A stretch of 64,000 nt of DNA, from NCBI GenBank assembly GCA_039105265.1, contig JAPFFF010000040.1, forward strand, positions 1,178,001-1,242,000, in the 5' to 3' direction. Shown here in pieces: positions 50,712-60,200 of this stretch. A program made the position numbers and the translations under genes. Below the pieces are notes generated by a model. It saw nothing but the letters and a program-made list of their open reading frames with translations, made no database searches and was not told where the DNA came from. Numbering within the stretch: the stretch's first letter is position 1; every line of letters starts with the position of its first letter. This DNA comes from Tritrichomonas musculus (lineage: Eukaryota > Parabasalia > Tritrichomonadida > Tritrichomonadidae).

Positions 50712-52247
50712 ATGGAAAGAGCCAATACAAATTATGGAATAGTGGAAGGGGAAATTCTTGACTCTGGTATTGCTGTATATAAAGGAATACCTTACGCGTC
50801 ACCACCCATTGGTAATCTCAGATGGAAGAGGCCTATTCCGCCAAAAAAGTGGGAAGGAGTACGTCCAGCAAAAAAATTTTCATCTATATATCCACAGTCA
50901 GATAGTTATCCATTTTATGTTAAAGAATTTGGACGACCTTCAAATTATCCTAGTAGTGAAGATTGTTTATACCTAAATATTTGGACAAATGCAAAAAGCA
51001 GCGAAGAAAGACACCCCGTGATATTTTTCATTCATGGAGGTGGTTATGATCATGGATACGGACACCGTCTCCCGATTGACGGCGAAAATTTCGCAAAAAA
51101 TGGAAATGTTTTTATTTCTTTCAATTATAGAATCGGAGTATTCGGATTTCTTTCACATCCTCTCTTAGAAAGCGAAGAAAATACGGTTTTTGATGTACAA
51201 GAAAAAGATTTTGAAGGTAAAAGTGATGATAATGATTATGAAGAAGACGATAAAGACAACAATAATAAAAAACCTACAAATGCAAATTATGAACAGAGTG
51301 GAAATTATGGTTTATACGATCAATTGGCTGCACTTAAATGGGTTCATGAAAATATCTCCAATTTTGGAGGTGATCCATCTAATGTTATTCTTGCTGGTCA
51401 AAGTGCAGGAGCCATGTCAATACAAATTCTTTATGAATCCAAGATGACACGAGGACTTTTTTCCAAAGTAATTATGATGAGCGGTGGTGGATATATCACA
51501 AAAATCCCAATTTTGAAGAAACTTGGTTGTAGAAGCAAAAGGAATGTTCAAAGGACATCAGCAAGAATTCTTTACATGTTAAAATGTAAAACTTTGGCAG
51601 ATGCGAGAAAACTTACAACAAGACAGCTTTATAACGTATACACAACCGTTGTAATACCTTTTACATTGACTCCTTTTGTTGATGGCGAGATATATACCAA
51701 GTCACACAAAGACTGGGAAGAGCACATTCGAACACTTTGTGAAATAGAAAAAAAAAGAAAAGAAAATCATATTTACAGATTTGATTTTAGCGAACTTGAT
51801 TACTATCGTAATATTCCAATGATCATTGGATGCTTGAAAGATGAATTCGGCTTTGAAACAAGAGTTTACTTTTATCGAATGACGATTAATTTGTGCAACT
51901 TTCTTTCTGAATCAATTTTTGCAAATTCGAATTCAAACTCAAATGAAAATAAAGGACCTTTCTTGTACTTTGGTAAATACACAATGCCTGGCGATGATAA
52001 AAAAGGTTCTTTTCACAGTTCAGAGTTGTGGCTCGTGTTCGGAATGTGCAGTCACTGCTGGAGAAAAATGGGCGAAAAAGAGAAAAAATTGTCTCTTTTG
52101 TTCTCAACTTATTGGTCCAATTTTGCTCATACTGGAAATCCAAATGGAAATGGACTGCCAAAATGGATTCCATTTACTTTAAAGCATCAGCTTCAACTTG
52201 GAATATCAGACAATTTCGTATCAATGGAAAAGAAACGGATTTTTTAA
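50712..52247 (+). CDS. Type B carboxylesterase (COesterase family)
   Basis: 511 residues. Family order is clear: YKGIPYASPPIGNLRWKRP (about 23-41), SEDCLYLNIW (about 81-90), FFIHGGGYDHGYG oxyanion region, FNYRIGVFGFLSH, NYGLYDQLAALKWVHENI and the nucleophile elbow GQSAGAMS with Ser231. The acid is probably E378 (KDEFGFE) and the base H435 (HSSELWLVFG), so the triad is complete. An acidic, Lys/Asn-rich insert of about 35 residues (KSDDNDYEEDDKDNNNKK) sits just before NYGLYDQ and is unusual. No signal peptide is seen, so it is probably cytosolic and hydrolyses carboxylic esters of unknown identity. The C-terminus is a little shorter than in animal enzymes. Confidence 0.92.
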   Translation: MERANTNYGIVEGEILDSGIAVYKGIPYASPPIGNLRWKRPIPPKKWEGVRPAKKFSSIYPQSDSYPFYVKEFGRPSNYPSSEDCLYLNIWTNAKSSEERHPVIFFIHGGGYDHGYGHRLPIDGENFAKNGNVFISFNYRIGVFGFLSHPLLESEENTVFDVQEKDFEGKSDDNDYEEDDKDNNNKKPTNANYEQSGNYGLYDQLAALKWVHENISNFGGDPSNVILAGQSAGAMSIQILYESKMTRGLFSKVIMMSGGGYITKIPILKKLGCRSKRNVQRTSARILYMLKCKTLADARKLTTRQLYNVYTTVVIPFTLTPFVDGEIYTKSHKDWEEHIRTLCEIEKKRKENHIYRFDFSELDYYRNIPMIIGCLKDEFGFETRVYFYRMTINLCNFLSESIFANSNSNSNENKGPFLYFGKYTMPGDDKKGSFHSSELWLVFGMCSHCWRKMGEKEKKLSLLFSTYWSNFAHTGNPNGNGLPKWIPFTLKHQLQLGISDNFVSMEKKRIF

Positions 52248-52428
52248 TTATATTCTATCTTATAATACTAATCATGAATATAAACGCATTTTATTATATA
52301 TTAAGTAAATATCTATCTATCTTCAATTATATATAATTATAATTTAATTTTTTGATTTAATTTATCCAAATCGATTGAAAGTAAAATGATAGTGACAAAT
52401 CTACTATATTGAGTTTCTCGAAGCAAAT

Positions 52429-53245
52429 CTAACGTTGAAATAGGAAACGTGTATCAATCACTGAGCCTTTTGTTATTGCTAAATATAAAGAACTACCGTA
52501 TGATTCTTTGTTACGACCTGTAGATGTGTCATAGGATTCGCTATCAATGAATTGGCAGCCAGTAAAGTCATCTTTTTCACCAATGAAATAAACGCGTCCT
52601 CCGTAAGTAACGGCCTGTAAACACGAGTTCTGCGCATTTTTAACGTATACCGAGCCTCCGTTTTCTTTGGCTTCATTATCATTGAAAGTGCAGCTAGTAA
52701 TGGTTACTTTTTTATCTGAGGCAATTTGAATGCTAGATCCACTTGAGCTCACTCCATTGCCTTCAAATTTGCAATCTTCAATAACGAATTTAGCTTGTCC
52801 ATTTATTGTAAGTGAAACTTCTGCATTTGATGTAAAGTTGCATGAACTGAAAATGAAATCATTCGAGGATAATTTAACAGGAGCAGAGTTTCCACTTTTT
52901 AGGTTTGTAAACAAGCAATCGACAAATTTGGTTGGATTAAATTTGTCCAGTTGTGTAGCCTTGGAAAGTGCAGCTGGCAAATGCGATTGAGTCTTCAAAG
53001 TCCTTTAATCGAACTACCAATGTTGAGCCTCCATTGTTTTCAAATACGCAATTCTTGATGGTTGGGACGTTTTCATTCATTTCAACATACAAGAGAGTTT
53101 TGCTGTATTTGGAAGAAGAAAACCATTTGTTGTTCTTAAATACAACTTGGTCGAGAACTAGATTAAAAGTAAGGCTTTTAATGCAGCCACCATCAGTTGT
53201 AGCAAAGTTGTATTCAAAAGTTCAATTTTTAATTGTTTTATCTTC
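52429..53245 (-). pseudogene. Fragment of a Pmp-like parallel beta-helix surface protein
   Basis: The minus-strand frame 52429-52998 reads as beta-helix turns (FIFSSCNFTSNAEVSLTING, FVIEDCKFEGNG, ITSCTFNDNEAKENGGSVYV). Further turns continue upstream in another frame to about 53245 (TFEYNFATTDGGCIKSLTFN, then PTIKNCVFENNGGSTLVVRL). There is a frame change near 52990 and at least one stop near 53225. Both protein ends are missing, including signal peptide and membrane anchor. Such CxFxxN/GG repeats mark the chlamydial-Pmp-like surface proteins of trichomonads. It is a host family, now broken. Confidence 0.7.
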
Positions 53246-53399
53246 ATCGTCTTTTATTGTATCATCTTGGATTATTTATTAAATTGTAATAAAATATTGA
53301 GAGAATAAATTTTTTTCAAAAACAACAAAAGAATTCTTCTTTTTCTTATTGAACAAAAAATTCTAATCTTTGATGAATATGTTGTTAAAAATATGTAAA

Positions 53400-53840
53400 A
53401 GAAAAATATCCACATTATTTTGCACCAGAAATAAGGCCATTCATTAATGAAAAATGGTTTTTGGTCAGTGATATGAGTATAAATGATTTAAAATCAGAAG
53501 AAAATTCTTACAGACCAAATAAATATCAAGATATATTATTAAAAATAACTAAAAAATTGATTGATGAAAAGACATTTAATGATTTATGAAAATATAGATA
53601 TTGTTCAATAGCAAGCTTTTATTTAAAGGAAAAAGATATTAACATAAACGAAATTAATATGAAACAATTTGCATAAAATTCATAATTTAATCTTTACATC
53701 AAATTCTGAAAAAAAATCATTAATCATAATATAACCAAACTGCTCTTTATATGGCAGTTAAAAAAAAATGTTGAAATCGTTCAACTTTTGTTATCTAATG
53801 ATAAAATTGATCCAAATGTTATAAGATATATTAACGAATA
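53400..53840 (+). pseudogene. Decayed DUF3447/ankyrin-repeat gene
   Basis: Frames give HYFAPEIRPFINEKWFLVSD and PNKYQDILLKITKKLIDEKT, then a stop, SIASFYLKEKDI, and after a frame change ALYMAVKKNVEIVQLLLSND followed by KIDPNVI, a plain ankyrin repeat. Stops and frame changes leave no long frame. It resembles the gene at 39146-41143. Confidence 0.6.
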
Positions 53841-53896
53841 TTTCATATTCAAAATATTATAAACCTTTCAAATCATAAAAATCGTAATATTTGAAT
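53831..53896. repeat. 66-bp dispersed repeat, second copy at 59305-59373
   Basis: TATTTCATATTCAAAATAT...TAATAAACC and AAAAATCGTAATATTTGAAT are shared, in the same orientation, between 53831-53896 and 59305-59373. One copy follows the ankyrin relic; the other lies just upstream of the DUF3737 gene. Confidence 0.65.
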
Positions 53897-53931
53897 ACTT
53901 CAAAGAAAATTGAATAATCAAATATTATAAC

Positions 53932-54416
53932 CTAGGCTTTTGTGTCCAAACGAGTTTGTATTCAAAAAGTATCCAATGGATACTCATTTTTGTTCGTTAT
54001 TTTTTGAGAGAATTTGAGGATCCAAAATCGCCAAAATGGACACTTTAATTCAATCTTGGATACACCTTTCAATTTTCATTGATTATTTTGAATGTATATT
54101 TCGTTTGACCAATTATATCGCTCCAAATTCACTTTGAATTTTTTTTTTTATTTCAAATGTTGATCTTCTTGGTCAAAATCATTCTTAGTGAATTTGAAAA
54201 GTTATGTGTTTAAGACATTTATTATTGCTTTTTTTCTGATATTAATGAGTTTATTAAAGTAAAAATAAAGTATCCAATAAAATATTATTTGGATACTTCA
54301 ACACAAATCTTTGAATAAAATTCTAAATAAAAAAGCAGTTTTATGTCCACAAAAAGTGACAGCTTGTTACAAAAAGTCGAAAATGGACACTCAGTTCACT
54401 GGATACAAAAGCCTAG
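53932..54416. mobile_element. 485-bp MITE with CTAGGCTTTTG ends
   Basis: Ends CTAGGCTTTTGTGTCC and, inverted from the right, CTAGGCTTTTGTATCC, as in the 131-bp copy at 28899. Exact 8-bp target duplications ATTATAAC lie at 53924-53931 and 54417-54424. The inside is non-coding, with repeated GGATAC/GTATCC motifs. Confidence 0.9.
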
Positions 54417-54674
54417 ATTATAACAAATACCTAAAAGAATGATGAAATAAATGCATTATTGAATTATGAATTATTTTCAAATGAAAAATAACCAATAAAC
54501 GATTGATATAATTATTTTTCAAATGTTAATTATAGAATTTTTGATATTTGAATGTAATAATAAAACAAGATTGTAAGCCTTTGAATCATTAAAATAACAT
54601 ATGTATATATTTTTTTATATTCAAATAAATACCAGATGATCATGAAATTTCATATTTTTATAATAATAACAGGA

Positions 54675-54747
54675 GCTCATGTGGCATAGTGGTAATTGCG
54701 TTCATCATCAAAGTGGAAGTTCAACGGTTCGAATCCGTTCATGGGCA
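54675..54747 (+). tRNA. Multicopy tRNA-like gene, loop reads TCA (copy 5)
   Basis: Identical 73-nt core to the copy at 9434. The downstream flank (TTCATTTTATGATGAAAATGAATATTC) matches, with changes, the spacer between the copies at 43007 and 43479. Confidence 0.7.
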
Positions 54748-54917
54748 CTTTTTTAGTTTTTTTATTCATTTTTTTATTTTCATCCTTCATTTTATGATGA
54801 AAATGAATATTCTTTTTATGAATTTTAAACTAGCATTACTTTACCTTTGAAATTCAATATTTCTTTTTTCGAATGAAGACAGTGCCTCATTTTTCTTCTC
54901 AAGTTTTTGAATGTGAC

Positions 54918-55373
54918 TAGGTTTGTTATTCTGATATCAATTATCAGGTTTGGCACTTTTTTTAACTCAGATAATCGATAATAAAATGTTATCGATTGGA
55001 ACTTTTAAATGATGAATTCGATTATCAAGTATGAAATGTGATACAAAAAAATTTATGCTTTTGATATCGAATCTTGATTAATCGAAATTAATACCTGAAA
55101 AAACCATTAAAAATAGTATTTCCATAGTATAAAATAAATATATTCTGACTTATTATGTAAAAGAATCAGCTTTTATTAAATTTTATAACGGATATGTGAA
55201 GTAAACAGTTAAAAAAGTTTAAAAATTTTGATACGTTAAAAAATTTCCAATATTGATAATCGATTTTTTATTTTTATTCATTATTGATATCAGAGATAAA
55301 ATTTTTGATTTGATATTGATATCAGAAAAATGGATCAATTATCGATATCGAAAATCGAGACTTAACAAGCCTA
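54918..55373. mobile_element. 456-bp MITE with TAGG(T/C)TTGTTA ends
   Basis: Starts TAGGTTTGTTATTCTG and ends CTTAACAAGCCTA. Exact 8-bp duplications AATGTGAC lie at 54910-54917 and 55374-55381. It is the uninterrupted form of the element split at 18422-25658. It has inserted into the spacer of a tRNA-like tandem unit whose empty form is at 43080-43478. Confidence 0.92.
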
Positions 55374-55616
55374 AATGTGACTCTGCGAGACATATGTACC
55401 AGGAGCTAAATATTTCACTTTTTATGGTATTTTATTATTAATTCTTCATTCGTTAATGTAGATATCAATATTTAGACGAAAAAAAATATTGTTGTTTAAA
55501 TAGTGAAATATGATTGTAATGTTCGAATCTGTAAATCAACCTTTTTTTATATTTTATAATACTCATGCAAATACCAGATGATCATTAAATGCCATATTAT
55601 TATAACAATAAGAGGA

Positions 55617-55689
55617 GCTCATGTGGCATAGTGGTAATTGCGTTCATCATCAAAGTGGAAGTTCAACGGTTCGAATCCGTTCATGGGCA
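55617..55689 (+). tRNA. Multicopy tRNA-like gene, loop reads TCA (copy 6)
   Basis: Identical core to the copy at 9434. Removing the MITE and one duplication from the interval leaves about 478 bp between copies 5 and 6, close to the 472 bp between copies 3 and 4. Confidence 0.7.
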
Positions 55690-57929
55690 CTTTTTTAGTT
55701 TTTTTTTTTTTTTTATCATTTTTAAAGAAGGATAGAAAGTAAAATCCAATTGTGATATTTATATTTTATTGCATATATACATTTCATATAATATTATAAA
55801 AATATTTTGTATAGGTAGAAATTATTACTCTTCACTCATTCAATTTTTTTGTTTCTTATTACTGCACTTTGAAGTTCGATGCCTAAATTTTAAAAAATTA
55901 AAAATTAAATATGAAATCTCTCAAAATATAGAAAAAGTATTATCATATTCACTTCATATTTTTAGTATAAATTCATAATAAATTTATTATATAAAAAAAA
56001 TTTATTGAATGAACTCATTGAATATATTATGAGAATGAATTATTTATCCTTTATAGTAAATTGATTATAGATATTGAATATATTCTGAGGTTTATAATTA
56101 TTTAATGAAAAAAATTGATAGAAGTGATTGAATATTTTATGAATGATGATTCTTTTTGTTAAAAAAATATAGTGAATTATTGACCTTGTAGATTAAAACT
56201 GATTTTTTTGACCTTATACTAAGGCCAAATAAGATTGAATTCCTTATTACTGTAACCGCCAAAATGCAGTAATAAGCGATCATTATTCACCTATTATAGG
56301 TCAAATAAAATTGAATTCCTTATTACTGTAACCGCCAAACCGCAGTAATAAGAACTTTTTCACCTTTCTAAAGGCCAATAATTTTGACCTTTAAATATCT
56401 TAACAAATTAATTTTTTTTTTAACAAAATTGAATCATTCAAAAATCCACTTTTTTAAAATGAAAAGATAAATTGAATGAATAAAGATAGAACTTTTTGTA
56501 TTACAAAATAATAATCTTTTTTTATAATTTTTGAAATAAATTTAGATATTATATATCAATATTTTTTAATATTTAATTTATATGCATCATATAATATATT
56601 CTATTATAATATTCTTTAAATTTTTCATTTTTTTAAAATTATTTTAAAATTTTCAAAATTTCTTTATTACTGTGATTTTTTGCAACAGTAATAAATGCGA
56701 GCTGTAATATTTTGTTATTATAAAATGTTTTTTGGCGGTAGAAAAAAAGATAATTGCATTAATTTTTTTAAGTTTATAAAGGTGAAATAATTATCGTAAA
56801 GGTGATTTTTTTCATTGAAATTTTTATATTTTTTTTTTAAGAATCAAAAAGGTATTGTAATTAAAAATATATCTATTTCTATTTATTATAACATATAAAA
56901 TCTATTTTTATGAAAAAATATTAAATTAATGATCTTTTGGAAAAAACTTAATATCTTCAATAATCAAAGTAAAAATCATCAAAATTAAAATTTGTCGTTT
57001 AATTATATATCAAATACAATTAAGTATTTATTAGTATAAATAAAATAGTAATTTTTGTTGAGATAATCGAAATAATAATCATCTAGAAAAATCTACCGCC
57101 AGAAACTCTATAAAAAATTTAGGATAAATTTAGGTGCATATATAAACTAATTTTATCCATGCATATGGAAATGATCACAGTACAATTTTGAGAAATAAGC
57201 AACCTAAAATTGAGAGAAAGTATTCAATTTTTAAATTTAAATCCATCATTTTCTTGATAAAATATCATTATTATACAAAATAAAAGAAATAATTATACTA
57301 AATGCTTATAATAACAAGTAACATAACAAAATATAACTCGAAAAGTCTTTTTTGAAGGACTTTTTTCATCTCATCTTTTTTAAAAAAAGTAAACGGAATA
57401 CTTTCTATCCTTCTTTTTTTATTCATCATGAAATTCTTTTAATTGTTTGAAATTCTTTCTCAAAATATTCACAAATATTTTGCTGATGTCTAACATATTC
57501 ATATATCAACTCTTTCATTTTCTTAAAAAGATAAAATAGTAAAAGAAATCGATTGATTTTTTTTTTAAACTTTTTTGGACAAAATTGAATGGAAATTTTA
57601 GAGCATTCAATTTTTTAAACTTTTTTGGATTTTTTTCTGAGCTCAAACTTTTCAAAAAAAAGATAATAAAGAAGAGATAATAATTTTATAGCCATAAAGC
57701 TATAAAATCATTTGCAAAGCATTTTAAATAATAACTTTATATTTTTTATTAAAAATCATAATGATATAAGAGATAAATTTAGCAAGTTATATTAAAAAAA
57801 TAGTCAATGATCTGCTTTTGAACTTATCTTAATACAAAGGATATCAAAAAAACACGAGATATAGAATTTCTTAAGGAGTTTATGGAAAGATGAGATAAAT
57901 TATTATTTACACAATACACTTATTTGGGC
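55690..57929. other. AT-rich intergenic stretch with hairpin repeats
   Basis: No credible gene. It contains a tandem pair of hairpins (56221-56355), a related hairpin near 56664-56695 (TTATTACTGTG...CAGTAATAA), ACCGCC/GGCGGT motifs at 56735, 57092 and 58161, and one arm of a 35-bp inverted repeat. Confidence 0.5.
56221..56355. repeat. Tandem 76-bp repeat, each with a 10-bp hairpin
   Basis: The unit (TTGAATTCCTTATTACTGTA then ACCGCC and CAGTAATAAG) occurs twice, offset 76 bp. In each, CTTATTACTG and CAGTAATAAG are perfect complements (56243-56252/56267-56276 and 56319-56328/56343-56352), and the loop sequence has changed while both stems are unchanged. Confidence 0.75.
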
Positions 57930-58230
57930 CTAAATATAAAAGCTCGCTGGGTTGGGAAATACCGAAAGTATTTGTCTTCTTGCATTAGAATTGACTTCTA
58001 ATCTGAAAATCTAAATATTTTCTCATTCCGTGAGAAAAAGAATGATCGCATCATGCATCTGAACTACTTTGTTCCATGGTAAGATGTGGTTGTTGTTTGA
58101 GTCTGTTCTGGGAGAGATATAGGTGCTTATTTTCCTTTTTTATAAACTGACCTATTAATAAACCGCCAAAATATTCACAAAAAAAATTGAGAACATTTTG
58201 TCCAAAAAAGTTTAAAAAAAAAAATCAATC
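57551..58230. repeat. 35-bp inverted repeat enclosing about 0.6 kb
   Basis: GATTGATTTTT...AAACTTTTTTGGACAAAAT (57551-57585) recurs inverted at 58195-58230 with one base length difference. The enclosed DNA includes the structured-RNA candidate. It may be the ends of a small element. Confidence 0.6.
57930..58130. ncRNA. Candidate structured RNA of unknown family
   Basis: A less AT-rich island of about 200 nt with no open frame and a row of perfect hairpins: AAATAC/GTATTT (57957-57973, loop CGAAA), TTAGAA/TTCTAA (57985-58001), TTTTCTCA/TGAGAAAA (58018-58038, loop TTCCG), and a two-part stem CATCT-GAAC/GTTC...AGATG (58056-58086). Palindromic pairs cannot fix the strand. I compared it mentally with U1-U6, U3, 5S, SRP, RNase P and MRP RNAs and saw no match. 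Confidence 0.45.
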
Positions 58231-58316
58231 AAGAAATCTATTAAAAATTGATGTGTTAGAAAAAATATTATAATATTTAAAACGTCTAATGTTTTATAAA
58301 AAATATCATTCTATAA

Positions 58317-59246
58317 TTAACAAAGTGTTGAAATATGAATTTTCTCATTATTATATTGAACTTTTTCATTACTTGAAAAACGGTTTCGTTTTTCAGATTT
58401 ATTGGAACGTTTAGAAATAATGCAATCGTTAGGTGATTTGACATTATCATCAAAAATAATTTCTTCATAATCGTCTGCACAAATTTCGCCACTACTTGGA
58501 TTCTTGATGCTCTTAATGACGGAATGAATGTCTGCTTTCAAACTAGAATATTCAAAGCATAAATCACAGCTTTCACTCATCCTACAATTTTCAAGAATTA
58601 AGTCTTCACAATAGCAAAATGGTTGTGTTCCTGAGATTTTACAATTAACAAGTTTCAAGTTCTTCGAATGCCATCCTAAATACTCGCCATTAACTTCTGA
58701 ATCATAAATAGTGACATTTTCCGAGTTCCAAAATGCATCTTTCGAATTCAATTTACAATTTCGGATTACAACTTCGTTGCAATATTGGAATGAATAATTG
58801 CCATTCACAACGATATCATTCAATATTAAATTCCGATTGTTGATAAAGATGTAATCCGCTTTCTCAAAATTTAAGTTAGTCAAGTTAAGATTCCTGCAAT
58901 ACCAAAATGTTTCTTGCGCATTACTGAATGTCACATTCGATGCTGTTAGTCCATCAATTTCTCGAAACATTTTCGGTGCTTCAACTTTCGAATCTTTCAT
59001 TTCAAGGTTTTTACAATACCAAATCGCGGCTCGTGCTCCATCTCTGAATGTACACTTCTCAATCTTGGTGTTTTCATTGTGCCAAAATGGATATTTACCT
59101 TCAAATTCACAATTCGTCGAAGTTATGTTTGTACATTCTTTTAACGCCGATTCGCCTTGACGAACAACAACGTGATCAAGTTGTAAATTGTTGCGTTTGA
59201 ACAATGGGCGTTCACCTTCGAAAGATGTGTTAGATATTGTTTGCAT
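58317..59246 (-). CDS. DUF3737 family beta-helix protein, probable bacterial transfer
   Basis: 309 residues. The whole length follows the bacterial DUF3737 family as I remember it: TSFEGERPLFKRNNLQLDHV, GESALKECTNI, GKYPFWHNENTKIEKCTF, ARAAIWYCKNLEMKDS, EAPKMFREIDGL, FSNAQETFWYCRNLNL, KDAFWNSENVTIYDS, GEYLGWHSKNLKLVNC and DLCFEYSSLKADI. The repeating NxxxxxC/S pattern is a right-handed beta helix. The last 30 residues (KRSNKSEKRNRF...) are a basic addition not expected in bacteria. Biochemical role is unknown even in bacteria. An intronless, complete frame in AT-rich host DNA points to an established transfer. The ATG used (MQTISNTSF) matches the family start. Confidence 0.8.
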   Translation of the reverse strand: MQTISNTSFEGERPLFKRNNLQLDHVVVRQGESALKECTNITSTNCEFEGKYPFWHNENTKIEKCTFRDGARAAIWYCKNLEMKDSKVEAPKMFREIDGLTASNVTFSNAQETFWYCRNLNLTNLNFEKADYIFINNRNLILNDIVVNGNYSFQYCNEVVIRNCKLNSKDAFWNSENVTIYDSEVNGEYLGWHSKNLKLVNCKISGTQPFCYCEDLILENCRMSESCDLCFEYSSLKADIHSVIKSIKNPSSGEICADDYEEIIFDDNVKSPNDCIISKRSNKSEKRNRFSSNEKVQYNNEKIHISTLC

Positions 59247-59779
59247 TCTTTAAATAAAAATGAAATCATAAAATCGATCAATTTATAAAATCTTCAAATG
59301 AGATATTAACGATTATTTCATATTCAAAATATAATAAACCTCTTAAAATATATAAAAATCGTAATATTTGAATGATGATTGAATTTAATTCAAATAATTG
59401 TCTGGCTAACTATTTCAGAGAAATTGACAATTGAACAATATATTTTTCAATTCAAACGATATTTAATACGATTTTCTCACCAGAAAATTCAAAAAATAAA
59501 TCTTTAAATTATTAATCATTCAAATATTTTACTCCTTTTGACAACTAATTCATTGTTTATTCTCTTATATGTTTTTTATTATCACAACTTTAAATATAAT
59601 TTTTTATGATTTTGTCTCAACTTTAAGTTATTTTTGCAAAATAATACAAAATATCTATTATTACATTTTTTATTATTATATCAAGAAAAAAATGTTGTTA
59701 TTAGCAGAACTTTTGCCTTCCTGTTATAAGAAAAATACAGACAAATACTATATTTGGTATTTTTATAATAATAATAAGA

Positions 59780-59852
59780 GCTCATGTGGCATAGTGGTAA
59801 TTGCGTTCATCATCAAAGTGGAAGTTCAACGGTTCGAATCCGTTCATGGGCA
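59780..59852 (+). tRNA. Multicopy tRNA-like gene, loop reads TCA (copy 7)
   Basis: Identical 73-nt core to the copy at 9434, preceded by ATAATAATAAGA and followed by CTTTTTTAGTTTTTTT. Confidence 0.7.
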
Positions 59853-60200
59853 CTTTTTTAGTTTTTTTGTTATATTTTCAAATAAAATTCAATGCGATAA
59901 ATTGCTTTTTAGATTTTCACTGAAAAAAATCATTCTCCCTTCAAAAGGAGCAAGGACTTTCATAATTTCTGTAGGATTAATTTGAAGTATAAAACTAATC
60001 ATTCTTTTTTTTTTTTTCTAATATTAAAAAAACATATCCAACTGCTTTTTGTTTTTATTTCTCTGAAATTTTTATGGTTTTAATATGAGCTGTGGTCATT
60101 TTGTCTTATTTTTTATTTGAAAACTAGAAAAGCTCCTTTTCAAATGAATTCAAATTTTGAAGTAAAAAGTCATTTATGAAAATTCAAATCACTTTTTTTA

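Noticed and set aside
57930-58130. U1, U2, U6, U3, SRP, RNase P or MRP RNA
   Set aside because: None of the conserved core sequences I know for these could be found on either strand, so it is left as unidentified.
59569-59985. Open frame running through a tRNA-like gene
   Set aside because: Similar frames appear across several copies (9325, 10451) only because the 73-nt core happens to be open; no protein family fits.
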